64,000 nt of DNA from contig NZ_AP018042.1 in NCBI RefSeq assembly GCF_002356295.1, positions 4,558,361 to 4,622,360 on the forward strand, written 5' to 3'. Under the pieces are notes generated by a model. That model was given only the letters and a program-made list of their open reading frames with translations, did not search any database and was not told the origin of the DNA. The stretch is from Labilibaculum antarcticum (lineage in GTDB: Bacteria > Bacteroidota > Bacteroidia > Bacteroidales > Marinifilaceae). This document shows, piece after piece, positions 1 to 10,919 of this stretch (its first letter is position 1; each line of letters begins with the position of its first letter). The translations under genes and the position numbers were made by a program.

Positions 1-3000
1 GGTGCTTTTATAACATTTTCAGGAGCAGGACTCACTTCAGTGAATTCTGATCCATTCGACATTGTTGAATTGTTAAATCCTCCAAATATCAATCCTGCAT
101 TTCAGGTTACAGTTGATGCGGATTTTTCACTAAGCTTTTTTGCAATTGATGATACTTGGAGAAATAGTGTAACGACAATTACTTATGAAGGAGATACCCT
201 TCCTGCATCAGCTTACAGCATAGGTACAGAATCAATTGTTTTTCATATTTCGCAAGAGGTGTTGCTGCAAAAGGCAGGAACATTCAATATTGTAATCTAT
301 TCAACAGGTTATAGTAATGTACTGATAGAACAAGAAGTTGGGCATGGAGCAATCGCGAGTATGGAAATAACTCAACAGCCATTGGCTCCGTTAACAAATG
401 GGGATGTTCTTGAGCAACAACCTATTCTTCGTTTTTTAGATCAGTATGCAAATGAATGTACCTCTGAAATTCAAGAAAGTATTATTGTTTCAAGAAATGA
501 TACCGGAGATTGGAGTTTGGCGGGAACTGTTGAGCAAATCGCAACGAATGGAATAGTAACATTCACCGACTTGTCGGCATATAGTTCAGGTCCTGTAACA
601 GATGCCGAATTGCAATTTAGCTCTACAGATTTGACTTCTGTTGTTTCAACTTCATTTACTATTCCGGATGTTAGTAGTGCTCCGGTTTTAAATGCTGCGA
701 TTGATGTTACTGTAGATAATCCTTTCAAAATTACTTTTACAGAGGATTCTGTGTGGAGGAGTCGCATTAATGTTGTGACTGTTAACGATAGTGTTTTGGG
801 TGCAGCAAGTTACAATACAAGTCAAGTTGGTGAGCTGGAGTTGATTCCTTCTGAATCTGAATTTCTGCAAAAAAATGGGTCGTTCCAGATTATCGTGCAG
901 TCTCGGGGTTTTGCTCACGATACAGTTCAGCAAAATATCAATCACGGTTTAGCCGATAGTTTGCTGATCACAAGTCAGCCATTGGATCCGGAGAATAACG
1001 GTGAATTATTAGCTCAGCAACCTGTTTTAAAATTAAGTGATCAATATTTAAATGATTGTACCGGAGATAATCTTACGCAAGTAAGTGTAGTGAAATATGA
1101 TCAGAATGTCTGGACTTTGGGAGGAACTCTGCAAGCTCAGTCTGTTAGTGGCGTAGTTAGTTTTACTGATTTAATGGCCACAAGTGAAATTGCAATCGAC
1201 TCGGCTTACCTGCAATTTTCCTTTGATAAGGACACGGTGATATCTGCTTTGTTTACGATTCCAGTTCCAATTATTGAGTTGACTGCCGCGTTGGATGTTA
1301 CTGTGGATAATGAATTCACAATACAGGCAAGTGACAATGCCAGTTGGAGGGATTCTATCTCTGCAATTTCATTTGCCGGCGAAACTTTAGTCGATACTTC
1401 TTATCTGATTGAAGCCGGAGGTATTACTTTTTATCCCGATAGGGATTCGATACTTCAGATTGCAAGAACAGATACATTAATTGTAATTGCCAATGGATAT
1501 GCGAATGCAATTGTTGAACAATCTATAAAGCATGGTGTTGCAACAGATATGGTGATTGTTGATCAACCAATTGGTCCGGAAAATAATGGAGATACACTGG
1601 CACAACAACCTAAATTGCAATTGAAGGATCAATATGAAAATGATTGTGAAAATGATAATGCCACTCAAATTTTAACTTCGAAATATTCTGACGGTTCGGA
1701 AACTGATGTGGTTGATTTGTGGAATTTAGGGGGCGTTAAAACTATCACAGCCATAGATGGACTTGTAACTTATCTGAATTTGACTGCAGCCAGTGAAAAT
1801 AGGGTGGAGGGAGCACGATTGCTGTTTACTTCTGATGCTCTGCCTAATGTTGTATCGGATAGTTTTGATATTGTAATTCCTCCTCCTCCGGTTATTTTAG
1901 GTGCTGTGGATGCTTCTGTTGATGGAAGTTTCTTTGTGGAATTTACTGATAATAAAACATGGAGATCACTAATTTTTGATATCCGTTATGGAATACGCAG
2001 CCTAGGGGGAAATTACGATATCTCTGAGCCAGGGAAAATTACATTTGATCCGACTGTTACTTCTATCCTACAAAAATCTGGCGTTGATTCGATGTATATT
2101 TATTCGGGCAACTATGATACGGTTCGATTTGAGCAAACCATTCATCATGGAAAATCAAAATATATGGTGATTGTTAAAGAACCATCTGCACCGCTCAAAA
2201 ATGGCGAAGTGTTGTTAAGGCAGCCACAACTTAAATTGCAGGATCAATTTCGAAATAATTGTGTTACTGATAATGAAACTCCTATAGCAGTTAAGAAAGG
2301 TGATGATGGTGATTGGTCGCTTAAGGGAACTTTTACCCAAATTGCAGTTGATGGCCTTATTAAATACATAGACCTTACTGCGGCTAGCGAAAGGGAGGTG
2401 GAAGGAGCACGTCTGGAGTTTGAAGGCACGGGAATAATTCCTAAATTATCTCAGTCATTTACCATTCCTGAACCTCAGGAAAATAGGGCCGGTGAAGCCA
2501 AGGCAAACCCTGAATTAGTTTGTTATGGCGCTAGTTCAAGTATTACACTAGTTGGTTTTGACGGTACAATTCAGTGGCAAAAGTTTGATGAATTGAATGA
2601 GATCTACAAAGATCTTGCTGGTGAAAATGCGGAAATTCTTATATCCGATGAAGTTGTTCAAAATACAAGATACAGAGCAATGGTTTCGAAAGAGGGTTTT
2701 ACAACGCAATATTCTAATTCTGTTTCAGTAAGTCCAATTGAACCGCCTTTAGCTGATTTTACATTCGAGATTGAATACAATCGAGTTGATTTTGTAAACT
2801 TAAGTACAAACGCAACAACTATTGTTTGGGATTTTGGCGATGGAATCCTTAGCAGTGAGTTTGAGCCAAGTCATTCTTTTGTATTGGATAATACGAATGG
2901 AACGGGATATGTGGTTCGCTTAACAGCTTCAAACGACGCTTGTCCTAAGAGTGAAAAATCACAACAAGTATTTATTACTACAGGTATTGAAGATTTAATT

Positions 3001-3252
3001 TTAGAGACTGGGCTAGTCGTTTATCCAAATCCAAGTAGAGGCGAATTTTTCATAGAGATTTCAAATTCGGATCAAAACGGTGTGTTGAGAATATTTGATC
3101 AAGCAGGAAAAGTGGTTGCTACTCGAAACATTGAAAATAGTCTTCTTAATAATCGAATTGCTTTCGATCTGAAAAACCTAACTGGTGGTATCTATTTTTT
3201 GACCATTCAGTATCCGAACAAAGTTGTTAGAACAAAATTAATCATTCAGTAA
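1..3252 (+). CDS. Large T9SS-secreted repeat protein with PKD domain (5' partial)
   Basis: The frame is open to the first base of the window, so this is the C-terminal part of a longer protein. It holds four ~200-residue repeats and the end of a fifth. Each has a segment like DxTVDxxFxIxFTDxxxWR, an aromatic and Gly-rich strand region ending in a GY/GF motif, then a GDxLxQQPxLxLxDQYxNDC segment. The first segment resembles Shr-type haemoglobin-interacting (DUF1533) domains; this is a resemblance by eye. After them come a PKD-like fold (WDFGDG) and an ~80-residue C-terminal domain with VYPNPSRGEF and GIYFLTI motifs, the standard type IX secretion sorting signal. The protein is therefore probably exported and surface-anchored or released. 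Ligand unknown; heme or protein binding would be speculation. It converges on the aminotransferase gene across a shared terminator. Confidence 0.85.
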   Translation, partial: GAFITFSGAGLTSVNSDPFDIVELLNPPNINPAFQVTVDADFSLSFFAIDDTWRNSVTTITYEGDTLPASAYSIGTESIVFHISQEVLLQKAGTFNIVIYSTGYSNVLIEQEVGHGAIASMEITQQPLAPLTNGDVLEQQPILRFLDQYANECTSEIQESIIVSRNDTGDWSLAGTVEQIATNGIVTFTDLSAYSSGPVTDAELQFSSTDLTSVVSTSFTIPDVSSAPVLNAAIDVTVDNPFKITFTEDSVWRSRINVVTVNDSVLGAASYNTSQVGELELIPSESEFLQKNGSFQIIVQSRGFAHDTVQQNINHGLADSLLITSQPLDPENNGELLAQQPVLKLSDQYLNDCTGDNLTQVSVVKYDQNVWTLGGTLQAQSVSGVVSFTDLMATSEIAIDSAYLQFSFDKDTVISALFTIPVPIIELTAALDVTVDNEFTIQASDNASWRDSISAISFAGETLVDTSYLIEAGGITFYPDRDSILQIARTDTLIVIANGYANAIVEQSIKHGVATDMVIVDQPIGPENNGDTLAQQPKLQLKDQYENDCENDNATQILTSKYSDGSETDVVDLWNLGGVKTITAIDGLVTYLNLTAASENRVEGARLLFTSDALPNVVSDSFDIVIPPPPVILGAVDASVDGSFFVEFTDNKTWRSLIFDIRYGIRSLGGNYDISEPGKITFDPTVTSILQKSGVDSMYIYSGNYDTVRFEQTIHHGKSKYMVIVKEPSAPLKNGEVLLRQPQLKLQDQFRNNCVTDNETPIAVKKGDDGDWSLKGTFTQIAVDGLIKYIDLTAASEREVEGARLEFEGTGIIPKLSQSFTIPEPQENRAGEAKANPELVCYGASSSITLVGFDGTIQWQKFDELNEIYKDLAGENAEILISDEVVQNTRYRAMVSKEGFTTQYSNSVSVSPIEPPLADFTFEIEYNRVDFVNLSTNATTIVWDFGDGILSSEFEPSHSFVLDNTNGTGYVVRLTASNDACPKSEKSQQVFITTGIEDLILETGLVVYPNPSRGEFFIEISNSDQNGVLRIFDQAGKVVATRNIENSLLNNRIAFDLKNLTGGIYFLTIQYPNKVVRTKLIIQ

Positions 3253-3270
3253 AAGTGAATTTTTAATAAA

Positions 3271-3303
3271 AAAAGGGATTTTCCAAGCTGGAAAATCCCT
3301 TTT
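3271..3303. terminator. Bidirectional terminator between convergent genes
   Basis: Perfect 14-bp inverted repeat (AAAAGGGATTTTCC / GGAAAATCCCTTTT) with a 5-nt loop. A-rich and T-rich flanks give a U-run in both directions. It lies 18 bp after the stop of the secreted protein and 16 bp beyond the stop of the aminotransferase. Confidence 0.9.
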
Positions 3304-3319
3304 GTAAATTATTGAATTA

Positions 3320-4552
3320 TTATTCGAATTCAGCCATTGTTTTCTTAATGATTTCAAGAGCTTCTCTCAATTGTTCTTCGTTAATTGTTAATGGAGGAGC
3401 AAAACGGATAATATCACCATGAGTTGGTTTTGCAAGCATTCCGTTATCGCGTAAACGCATACAAACATCCCAAGCTGTTTTCCCATCTTTAGGCTTAATA
3501 ACAACTGCATTAAGTAATCCTTTTCCTCGAACTAGAGTTATCATTTCTGATTTAACCTCTTGTAATTCTTTACGGAAGATTTTACCCATAGCTTCGGCAT
3601 TTTCAGCTAATTTCTCTTCTTTAACAACAGTTAAAGCCGCCATCGCAACAGCACAAGCAATTGGGTTACCACCAAAAGTAGAACCGTGCTCACCTGGTTT
3701 AATGCAAAGCATGATTTCATCATCAGCTAATACGGCAGATACTGGAACAACACCTCCTGAAATTGCTTTCCCAAGAATTAATACATCAGGTCGTACACCT
3801 TCGTGATCACAAGCTAATAATTTACCTGTTCTGGCAATACCAGTTTGCACTTCATCTGCAACGAATAAAACATTATTTGCTTTACAAAGATCAAATGCTT
3901 TCTTCAAAAAACCATCTTCAGGAACGTAAACTCCAGCTTCTCCTTGAATCGGTTCAACTAAAAATGCACATACATTTGGATCTTTTAGTTCCTTTTCAAG
4001 AGTTACAACATCGTTGTAAGGAATGTTGATAAATCCAGGAGTGAAAGGTCCAAAACCTTTGTATGAATCTGGATCCGAAGACATTGATATGATAGTAATT
4101 GTGCGTCCGTGGAAGTTTCCATCGCATACAATAATTTTCGCTTCATTATCAGGAATACCTTTTACATCATATCCCCAACGACGAACTAGCTTGAGCGCTG
4201 TTTCATCAGCTTCAGCTCCTGTATTCATTGGCAACACCTTATCGTAGCCAAAATATTTAGTTACAAATTCTTCGTATTTACCTAGGTTGCTACTATAAAA
4301 GGCACGGGAGGTAAGAGTAAGTTTCTGAGCTTGGTCAACTAATGCTTTCACAATTTTTGGATGACAGTGACCTTGGTTAACTGCGGAATAAGCAGAAAGA
4401 AAATCAAAATATTTTTTCCCGTCTGTATCCCAAACATATACACCTTCTCCACGTTCTAGAACTACTGGAAGTGGATGGTAATTGTGCGCACCAAAATTGG
4501 ATTCCTTCTCCATGTAATCTTTCGCAGTCATGGATGTTGTTGCATTTGTCAT
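3320..4552 (-). CDS. rocD: Ornithine--oxo-acid aminotransferase
   Basis: Class-III PLP-dependent aminotransferase of 410 residues, the usual length for ornithine aminotransferase. It converts ornithine plus 2-oxoglutarate to glutamate-5-semialdehyde and glutamate in cytosolic arginine/ornithine-proline metabolism. Visible features are the N-terminal [19 protein letters not shown] stretch typical of the family, the [10 protein letters not shown] segment (about 112-121), ADEVQTG with the pyridine-N-binding Asp at 233, and the Schiff-base lysine at 262 in LGKAISGG. It is monocistronic, with a ~225-bp AT-rich gap upstream and a strong terminator downstream. Alternative: another class-III aminotransferase, but the overall pattern matches RocD well. 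Confidence 0.93.
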   Translation of the reverse strand: MTNATTSMTAKDYMEKESNFGAHNYHPLPVVLERGEGVYVWDTDGKKYFDFLSAYSAVNQGHCHPKIVKALVDQAQKLTLTSRAFYSSNLGKYEEFVTKYFGYDKVLPMNTGAEADETALKLVRRWGYDVKGIPDNEAKIIVCDGNFHGRTITIISMSSDPDSYKGFGPFTPGFINIPYNDVVTLEKELKDPNVCAFLVEPIQGEAGVYVPEDGFLKKAFDLCKANNVLFVADEVQTGIARTGKLLACDHEGVRPDVLILGKAISGGVVPVSAVLADDEIMLCIKPGEHGSTFGGNPIACAVAMAALTVVKEEKLAENAEAMGKIFRKELQEVKSEMITLVRGKGLLNAVVIKPKDGKTAWDVCMRLRDNGMLAKPTHGDIIRFAPPLTINEEQLREALEIIKKTMAEFE

Positions 4553-4777
4553 AATTACAATGTTTAAAAGATTTGTTCTTTAGGATTAAACTCGTAAAAT
4601 CCAGTATGCCAAATTTGCAATTATTTTTTTATAAACCAACACTTTTGAGGTTTTTTTTAATGTTTTAATATAAATGTTGTTGGAAGCCTTATGTTATCAT
4701 AAGTGATATTTTAAAATAATTGTATTTTTATGATTATAAATTAGAGATGCTGTCCCAATGAATACAGACTGTTTGAA

Positions 4778-6298
4778 TTATGGGAGGAATTTTGCCATCG
4801 ATTCAAGTAAGTCGCTTTTTCTAATTGGTTTTGCCAAATGGTCAGAGCAGCCAGCTTCCAGTGACTTTTCTTTGTCTCCAATTAAGGCATATGCTGTTTG
4901 TGCAATAATAGTTAGGTTTGGTCTTTTTTCTTTAATGATTCTTGTTGCGTCTAATCCATTGGTATATGGCATGTTAATATCCATAAGAACAATGTTTATT
5001 TCGGGGTTTTGTGAGCAGGCTTTAATTACTTCTTGTCCGTTCTTTGCCCAGAGTATGTTGATGTTTGTCTTTTGAAGATAAGCTTCAAGAATTTTAAAAT
5101 TGGTTATTTGATCTTCGGCTATTATAACGGTATAATTTTCCCAGTTATAATTTCCTGAGGAATTATCCTCTTCAGTCTGATTATCAGATGTTAATATGTT
5201 TGGGATTGTGAAGTTTATAGTTGTTCCTAAGTTCTTTTCTGAAACAAACCATATTTTACCTCCAAGTAATTCAAGTTCAAGTCGGGAAATGTACATTCCT
5301 AGACCTGTACCGCCATAAAACTTTTTTCCCGATTCGTTAACTTGTCTGAATCGCTTAAATACCTGATTTTCATATTCGGAAGGTATGCCAACGCCCGTAT
5401 CGGTAACCGAAAAGTGAATTGTGTCTTTTACGATTTTATAAGAACAGGTAATGCTTCCTGTTTCGGTGAATTTTATTGCGTTGTGTATTAGGTTTTTAAA
5501 TATGCTTCGGATTTTGATCTGATCTGACTTGATGATGTCGTTTGTGGAGTCTAATCCGAAATTTAAAAGTAGTTCAATGTGCTCTTTGTTGCTGTCGTGC
5601 AGTAGCTCCAAACTATTTTCTTTGATGTCTAAGAGCATTTGATTGAGATGGAAATTCCTTTTAATAGGTTTAGAGACACGGCTTTCTAACATTGAGACTT
5701 TTAATATATCCTCAATAATTCGAAGTAGTTGTACTCCAGAAGCTTTTATTGTGGATGCAAATTTATTGACACTGTCGTCTGAATTACAGGATTCTAGCAG
5801 TTCCGAAAAACCTATTATCGAGTTTAATGGGGTTCTTAATTCATGACTCATGTTAGCTAAAAATGAGTTCTTTAGGTTCTCTGCTTCAAGTGCTTTGTTC
5901 CACGCTCTTGCAATTTCATATTCTTTTATCTTTATGTCGGTAATATCCTGAAAAAGAACTTCTTCAATCAGTCCTTCATTGCTGTCGTCGTAGACTTCGC
6001 CAGTAATTTTACCGAGTCTTAATTCTCCCTTTTTGAAAAAACGAAATTCAATCTCAATTGCTTGTTTTGTCATTTGTTGCAAAGAGATCAGGAAGAATTC
6101 AAGATCTTCAGGATGGATATGTTTAGCCAGATTTTGTCTGTTTGGAGTGAAGTCTTGCTTGTCGTATCCTAAGATTGAATAGGTGATGTTCGACCACCAC
6201 ATTTCATTCGAATTGTAGTTGTAGATCCAGTAGCCAATGCCTGCTATACGATGAATTTTATCTAACTGTCTGATTTGCAGGGATGTGTCAATTTTCAT
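4778..6298 (-). CDS. Cytoplasmic hybrid sensor histidine kinase with receiver domain
   Basis: Order of domains: an N-terminal PAS/PAC region (about 10-128), a HisKA dimerisation domain with phospho-acceptor His152 in SHELRTPLN, a HATPase_c domain with N box (HNAIKF), G1 (DTGVGIP) and G2 (GGTGLGMYI), then a C-terminal REC domain (about 390-506) with VLMDINMPYTNG carrying the phospho-Asp and HLAKPI carrying the conserved Lys. No transmembrane segment is visible, so it probably senses an intracellular signal through PAS. There is no HTH output domain, so the output partner is not encoded next to it. It stands alone between rocD and the BatA-type gene. Confidence 0.9.
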   Translation of the reverse strand: MKIDTSLQIRQLDKIHRIAGIGYWIYNYNSNEMWWSNITYSILGYDKQDFTPNRQNLAKHIHPEDLEFFLISLQQMTKQAIEIEFRFFKKGELRLGKITGEVYDDSNEGLIEEVLFQDITDIKIKEYEIARAWNKALEAENLKNSFLANMSHELRTPLNSIIGFSELLESCNSDDSVNKFASTIKASGVQLLRIIEDILKVSMLESRVSKPIKRNFHLNQMLLDIKENSLELLHDSNKEHIELLLNFGLDSTNDIIKSDQIKIRSIFKNLIHNAIKFTETGSITCSYKIVKDTIHFSVTDTGVGIPSEYENQVFKRFRQVNESGKKFYGGTGLGMYISRLELELLGGKIWFVSEKNLGTTINFTIPNILTSDNQTEEDNSSGNYNWENYTVIIAEDQITNFKILEAYLQKTNINILWAKNGQEVIKACSQNPEINIVLMDINMPYTNGLDATRIIKEKRPNLTIIAQTAYALIGDKEKSLEAGCSDHLAKPIRKSDLLESMAKFLP

Positions 6299-6387
6299 AT
6301 TGGGTGGGTTAGTTTGCGTGTTATGTTGTTTAAAATAGGCTTATGCGTTTGATTTTATGACGATTTGTGTGTATTCAATTTTGTGAG

Positions 6388-8472
6388 TTATGATTGTATA
6401 ACATCCTTTTTTATTTTAATTCGATGTAACAATGTTTCTGATACAAAAAAGATCAGACAGAGTATAACAAATAACTTCCAATACTGCTTTCCATTACTTT
6501 GTTCGTTATAAAGCTGAGATAGTTTCATTTTTACAGGAGAATTAATCGAGATAGGCAATTTTTGTATCTTTATCAGATTATTAAGTTCATCTAAAGTGAA
6601 ATATTCAGGATCTGATTCTATTCTTGAATAATTAAAAGAGCAGGAATTAACTATTAAATCACTTTTTGTTATTAAATAATTCTCGGCCTGATCAATTTGA
6701 TCACGAGGGTAGAGAAGTAAGCCTTTATCAAAGTTATTTTCCTGGTCAGGGATGATATCTGTCTGATTCTTCTTGTTAATGATGTGAAACTCTTCGCTGG
6801 ATGAGTTTTGATTGAATGATGCTGTTCTAACAGGTTCCTGATTACCTAGGGTGTAGTATAAGCTTTGTGCGTTATTACTGTCACGGGTTAAATTAATAAA
6901 TGTGGGTACGAAAAGAGGGTGAGTAATTAGATTGGTCCACTCAGGATTAAGCTGTATGGTAAGAAGAAAGAATTGACCGTTTCCAAATTTTAATTTGGTT
7001 AACAGATCATCTCCGGCTTGCGTCTTCCAAATGTTTTCTGATAGAATATTTGTAGAGCGTCCTAATTTGTAATGTTTGTAAATATCCGGGAGTCGTGCAT
7101 CTTTCTTAATTTCTTCGAAAACATTTTGGTAGAGTTCCGAATTCAACTCGATTTTTGCTAATCTTTGCTTGCTTGAATCGATCTGTGTTAATTGGGGAAC
7201 CGATATTTCTTCAAGAAATAAATTTACAGTAGTATCATTCTTATCGCTTGGAATGAATAGTACATGTCCTCCATTTGATAAATAATTTTTAATTGATTGA
7301 TTGAAACCACTCTCCATTTCCTGAATCTCATTTAAGATAATCAGTTGATAGTTTTCTAAATTTTCATTAAAAACTCCGGATTTACTACTATTTCTAAAAG
7401 CAAATGTTTCCGTTCCTGAAAATAATTTATTCAAATATTTATTGGGTTTATCCTGATTTACAGATAAGATTTGAATTTGACTGTTAATATTGTACGAAAA
7501 ATAAAATTGGTTGTCATATGTGATGGGAAAGTCGTTAATTTCAACCATTCCCTGGTAAATTCCTGATTTGTGATTCAGGTATTTTAGGCTTACAATTTTC
7601 TCTGAATTTTTGTCAATATCAAAACTGGAAATCGATTTTGTACTGTCGTTTATGCTTAATTTAATGGGATTTTTCTGATAGTTTTGATTCGAAGTATTTA
7701 CCACTCTAACAAAGAGCTCCTGACTTTGATTAAGCTGATGATAAGGCTTCTCAAACCAGCAGGAATCAATGAATAAATTGTTTGATCGTTGAACAGAAAG
7801 GGGTAGAAATGTGACTGAATTTGTACTGTCAATTTTAATATTTTCAATATCGCTTTGTCCCTTTTGAAAATCGGAGAATACATACAGTCGACAATCATCA
7901 CCGGCATTATTAATTTGTATTTTTTTAATTTGTTCCGAAAGCCTAACAGGAATTGGTGAAGGATTTATATCCATTACTCTTGCAATGGCCTGTTGCTTGT
8001 TTAAATTCGACGAAAAGGAATAGAAATTATTGCTGTAAATTCTAATTTTAGAATAGCTTGGGTAGCTGTTGATTAACTCAATGGCTTTGTTTTTTGCAAC
8101 CTCTAAGGCATTACCACTTTCCGTTTCGGCATTCATGCTAAATGAGTTGTCGATATAGATAGTAAAGCATCCTGATTGTTGTAGATGCTTATTATTGCCA
8201 TTTTCGTTGGAGATGTATGGTTGTGAGAAGGCTATGATAATGCATGCTAATGCCAGAAGTCTAAGTAGTAGCAACAGCCATTTTTTCACTTTTGATCGTC
8301 GCTTATTTTCAATGTTCAGATTTTTAAGAAACTTTAAATTACTGAAATATATTTTTTGATATCTCTTAAAATTAAAAAGATGTATAATGATAGGAAGTAG
8401 CAGAGCTAAGAGAGCCCAAAGTACCTGAGGATGCAAAAATTGAAGCATATGTAAGTTTTGTTCGTTATTCAA
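6388..8472 (-). CDS. BatA/vWA-type membrane protein
   Basis: The N-terminal ~75 residues form the double-transmembrane BatA domain: LHPQVLWALLALLLPIIIHL, a basic linker, then WLLLLLRLLALACIIIAF. A von Willebrand A-like domain follows with the metal-site motif YIDNSFSMN (about 107-115), then a long soluble region and a C-terminal hydrophobic helix (LFVILCLIFFVSETLL). This is the large BatA-domain protein common in Bacteroidota, inner-membrane anchored; the precise function is not established. The likely start is the internal ATG at 8448, which places LQFLHPQ at the N-terminus as in homologues. The 35-bp gap to the TonB-dependent receptor suggests co-transcription. Confidence 0.8.
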   Translation of the reverse strand: MNNEQNLHMLQFLHPQVLWALLALLLPIIIHLFNFKRYQKIYFSNLKFLKNLNIENKRRSKVKKWLLLLLRLLALACIIIAFSQPYISNENGNNKHLQQSGCFTIYIDNSFSMNAETESGNALEVAKNKAIELINSYPSYSKIRIYSNNFYSFSSNLNKQQAIARVMDINPSPIPVRLSEQIKKIQINNAGDDCRLYVFSDFQKGQSDIENIKIDSTNSVTFLPLSVQRSNNLFIDSCWFEKPYHQLNQSQELFVRVVNTSNQNYQKNPIKLSINDSTKSISSFDIDKNSEKIVSLKYLNHKSGIYQGMVEINDFPITYDNQFYFSYNINSQIQILSVNQDKPNKYLNKLFSGTETFAFRNSSKSGVFNENLENYQLIILNEIQEMESGFNQSIKNYLSNGGHVLFIPSDKNDTTVNLFLEEISVPQLTQIDSSKQRLAKIELNSELYQNVFEEIKKDARLPDIYKHYKLGRSTNILSENIWKTQAGDDLLTKLKFGNGQFFLLTIQLNPEWTNLITHPLFVPTFINLTRDSNNAQSLYYTLGNQEPVRTASFNQNSSSEEFHIINKKNQTDIIPDQENNFDKGLLLYPRDQIDQAENYLITKSDLIVNSCSFNYSRIESDPEYFTLDELNNLIKIQKLPISINSPVKMKLSQLYNEQSNGKQYWKLFVILCLIFFVSETLLHRIKIKKDVIQS

Positions 8473-8507
8473 AATAGCTAAAAGACTATTCTATAATAAG
8501 CCTTCTG

Positions 8508-10919
8508 TTAAAATTTAGCAGCAAGCTTTACGTTTAATTTTCTTGACGTTAGGTAATTTGGAATTGCATATTGATTCCCCGACACATCATTAATCCATAA
8601 ATAGGATATCGTATTATTTATATCCAACACATTGAATACCTCAAGACTGATCCACATCGATTTAAAATGTTTCAATAATCCATTTTTACTCTTTGAGTTT
8701 TCATCGAGCAATATTTTTGAAAAGCCCAAATCTATTCTTCTGTAATTAGGCATTCGAAAGCTTTTGTCATTTTTCCCTTTTTTGGGAGTCCATACTGGTA
8801 ATTTTCCTCCATAAAATAGGCTTAAATGCATTTTGTAAGATGGATTGTTTGGCAAATAATCCTGAAAAAACATCGAGAAATTTACTCGTTCGTCCGTTGG
8901 CCTTGGTAAATAACCTAGTTCATCGCCAATAATATCTTCTCCGGTTTTCATTATCGATAAGCTTGCCCACGATTCGGTTCCCGGAACAAATTCTCCATTA
9001 ATTCTTAAATCTAAGCCTGTTGCGTAACCTTTTGATTTTTTATCTCCATAGTATCGAATTCGAACATTTTCAATGTCATATGGAGTGAGTGATTTGAGAT
9101 TTTTGTAGTACAATTCACTCGAAAATTTGAACGGTCGATTCCATGCTTCAAAGTAATATTCCTGACCCAAAACATAGTGAATGGATTTTTGCAGGTTTAG
9201 ATGATTACTTATTTGTCCATTAATAGTTAACATTTCACGAAACGATGGTGTTTGCTGATAGTAACCGGTCGAAAAGCGAAATTTAACCTTCTTTTCCCAG
9301 TTTGGAATGTAATTGACAGATGCGCGGGGAGAGAAGAAACTCTCATCATTATAATCCCAGAAATGATGTCGTAAACCGCCGGTAAATTGAAATTCGCCAT
9401 TGTCATTCTGAAGTACATAGGTTCCCTGAGCAAAAGATGTGATGTGATTGCTGTTAATTTTATTGTTTGCATTTCTTGAGTAGGCAAGGGCCACTTTGCT
9501 ATTGGAAACAGGAATTGCATAGCCCGCTGAATCCTGATATTGCCATTCATTTATTTGATCATCTACCTCTTCGTGTTTTCCGCCAATTCCCCATTGAAGA
9601 AATAAATTGTCGATGTTGTGATCTCCCTTTATATCTATTGTAGTAACCTTTTTGCTAAGTTTATTCCGGGCATGATCAATAAATGTTCCTACACCCAAGT
9701 TCTCAATACTTTCCGATGAACTTCCTCCTTGTGAAACAAATAAATCGCTTAGATAATATTGACCCATGATATCGAAAGTTTCTTTCTCCGTTGTTTCGTA
9801 TCTGCTGGCAATTAAACGGTACAAAGCCTTGCTGTTTGGATGAAATTTTAATGTAAATGCTTGAATATTTGTTTCGTATTTGTCCTTTTCTTTGCCATCA
9901 AAATAAATTTTAAGTTGAAGGGCATTGTTTATTGTACCAAAAGAAGTATTTCTGGTTTCAGGTTTAAAATTGTAATTGTTTTCACTGAAACTTCCCCACA
10001 AATGCATGCTAAATGATGATGAAAAACGATAATTGATCATGGCCTGAACATCTGTGTAATTAGGCTTGTATTCACCCTTGGTATCCAATGAGTTGAGCAG
10101 ATATTCATTTGTTTTGTATCGAAATCCAGCCATATAGCTGAGTTTGTTGTTTTTACTGCTGTTGGCAAAGTGAAAAGAGCTACCCAGTAAACTCGCCTCA
10201 GCGGAAGCTTCGAATTTGTCTGGGTTTTTGTACTTTACATCCAATACCGAAGAGAGTTTATCACCATATTTCGCATCGAATCCGCCAGAAGAAAATTGAA
10301 TGGATGAGACTAAATCAGGATTAATGATGCTTAATCCTTCCTGTTGACCAGACCGAACCAAATTAGGACGGTAAATTTCAATTTCGTTGATGTAAACTAA
10401 ATTTTCATCAAAATTTCCGCCACGAACTGAGTATTGTGAGCTTAATTCATTATTGGAACTAACACCGGGAAGGGTTTTAATTATTTGTTCGACGGCTCCA
10501 TTTCCAGAAACAGGCAACTGCTCTAATTGCTCCGTGTTAATGGTTATGTTTTTATCTTTAATGCTTTGATTCGATTCTACAATAACTTCTTGCAGTTGTT
10601 CTTGTTTTATTTTTAAGATGGGATTGTAAACTTTTATTTCTCCTGATCTTAATTTGAAATTAGCAACAATATTTTGATAGCTTATGTGCGATATTTTTAG
10701 GATGAATGTTTGATCTGAAGGAACTTTTATCGTGTAATTTCCATTGGTGTCACTCGTGGCATAGTGAGAAAAACTTTCAATTTGAATGTTCGCTCCTGAA
10801 ATAGGGTTTTGCCTGATATCAGTAATTTTTCCTTTGAGTATGGAGTTCTGTTGTGCTTTTAATTGTAGTGGAAGCAAGAAGATAAACAAAAGAATAAATC
10901 GATATGTTGATTGAACCAT
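8508..10919 (-). CDS. TonB-dependent outer-membrane receptor with carboxypeptidase-like N-terminal domain
   Basis: An 803-residue protein. A signal peptide (cleavage near LKAQ-Q) is followed by a carboxypeptidase-regulatory-like domain (about 28-110, GKITDIRQNPISGANIQI), a plug domain (about 130-230, with PGVSSNNELSSQYSVRGG) and a C-terminal beta-barrel ending in an aromatic residue (KLAAKF), as expected for Bam substrates. It is shorter than SusC proteins and no SusD partner is adjacent, so it is better read as a general TonB-dependent transporter. Substrate cannot be told from sequence. It is the upstream gene of a probable two-gene unit with the BatA-type protein. Confidence 0.88.
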   Translation of the reverse strand: MVQSTYRFILLFIFLLPLQLKAQQNSILKGKITDIRQNPISGANIQIESFSHYATSDTNGNYTIKVPSDQTFILKISHISYQNIVANFKLRSGEIKVYNPILKIKQEQLQEVIVESNQSIKDKNITINTEQLEQLPVSGNGAVEQIIKTLPGVSSNNELSSQYSVRGGNFDENLVYINEIEIYRPNLVRSGQQEGLSIINPDLVSSIQFSSGGFDAKYGDKLSSVLDVKYKNPDKFEASAEASLLGSSFHFANSSKNNKLSYMAGFRYKTNEYLLNSLDTKGEYKPNYTDVQAMINYRFSSSFSMHLWGSFSENNYNFKPETRNTSFGTINNALQLKIYFDGKEKDKYETNIQAFTLKFHPNSKALYRLIASRYETTEKETFDIMGQYYLSDLFVSQGGSSSESIENLGVGTFIDHARNKLSKKVTTIDIKGDHNIDNLFLQWGIGGKHEEVDDQINEWQYQDSAGYAIPVSNSKVALAYSRNANNKINSNHITSFAQGTYVLQNDNGEFQFTGGLRHHFWDYNDESFFSPRASVNYIPNWEKKVKFRFSTGYYQQTPSFREMLTINGQISNHLNLQKSIHYVLGQEYYFEAWNRPFKFSSELYYKNLKSLTPYDIENVRIRYYGDKKSKGYATGLDLRINGEFVPGTESWASLSIMKTGEDIIGDELGYLPRPTDERVNFSMFFQDYLPNNPSYKMHLSLFYGGKLPVWTPKKGKNDKSFRMPNYRRIDLGFSKILLDENSKSKNGLLKHFKSMWISLEVFNVLDINNTISYLWINDVSGNQYAIPNYLTSRKLNVKLAAKF

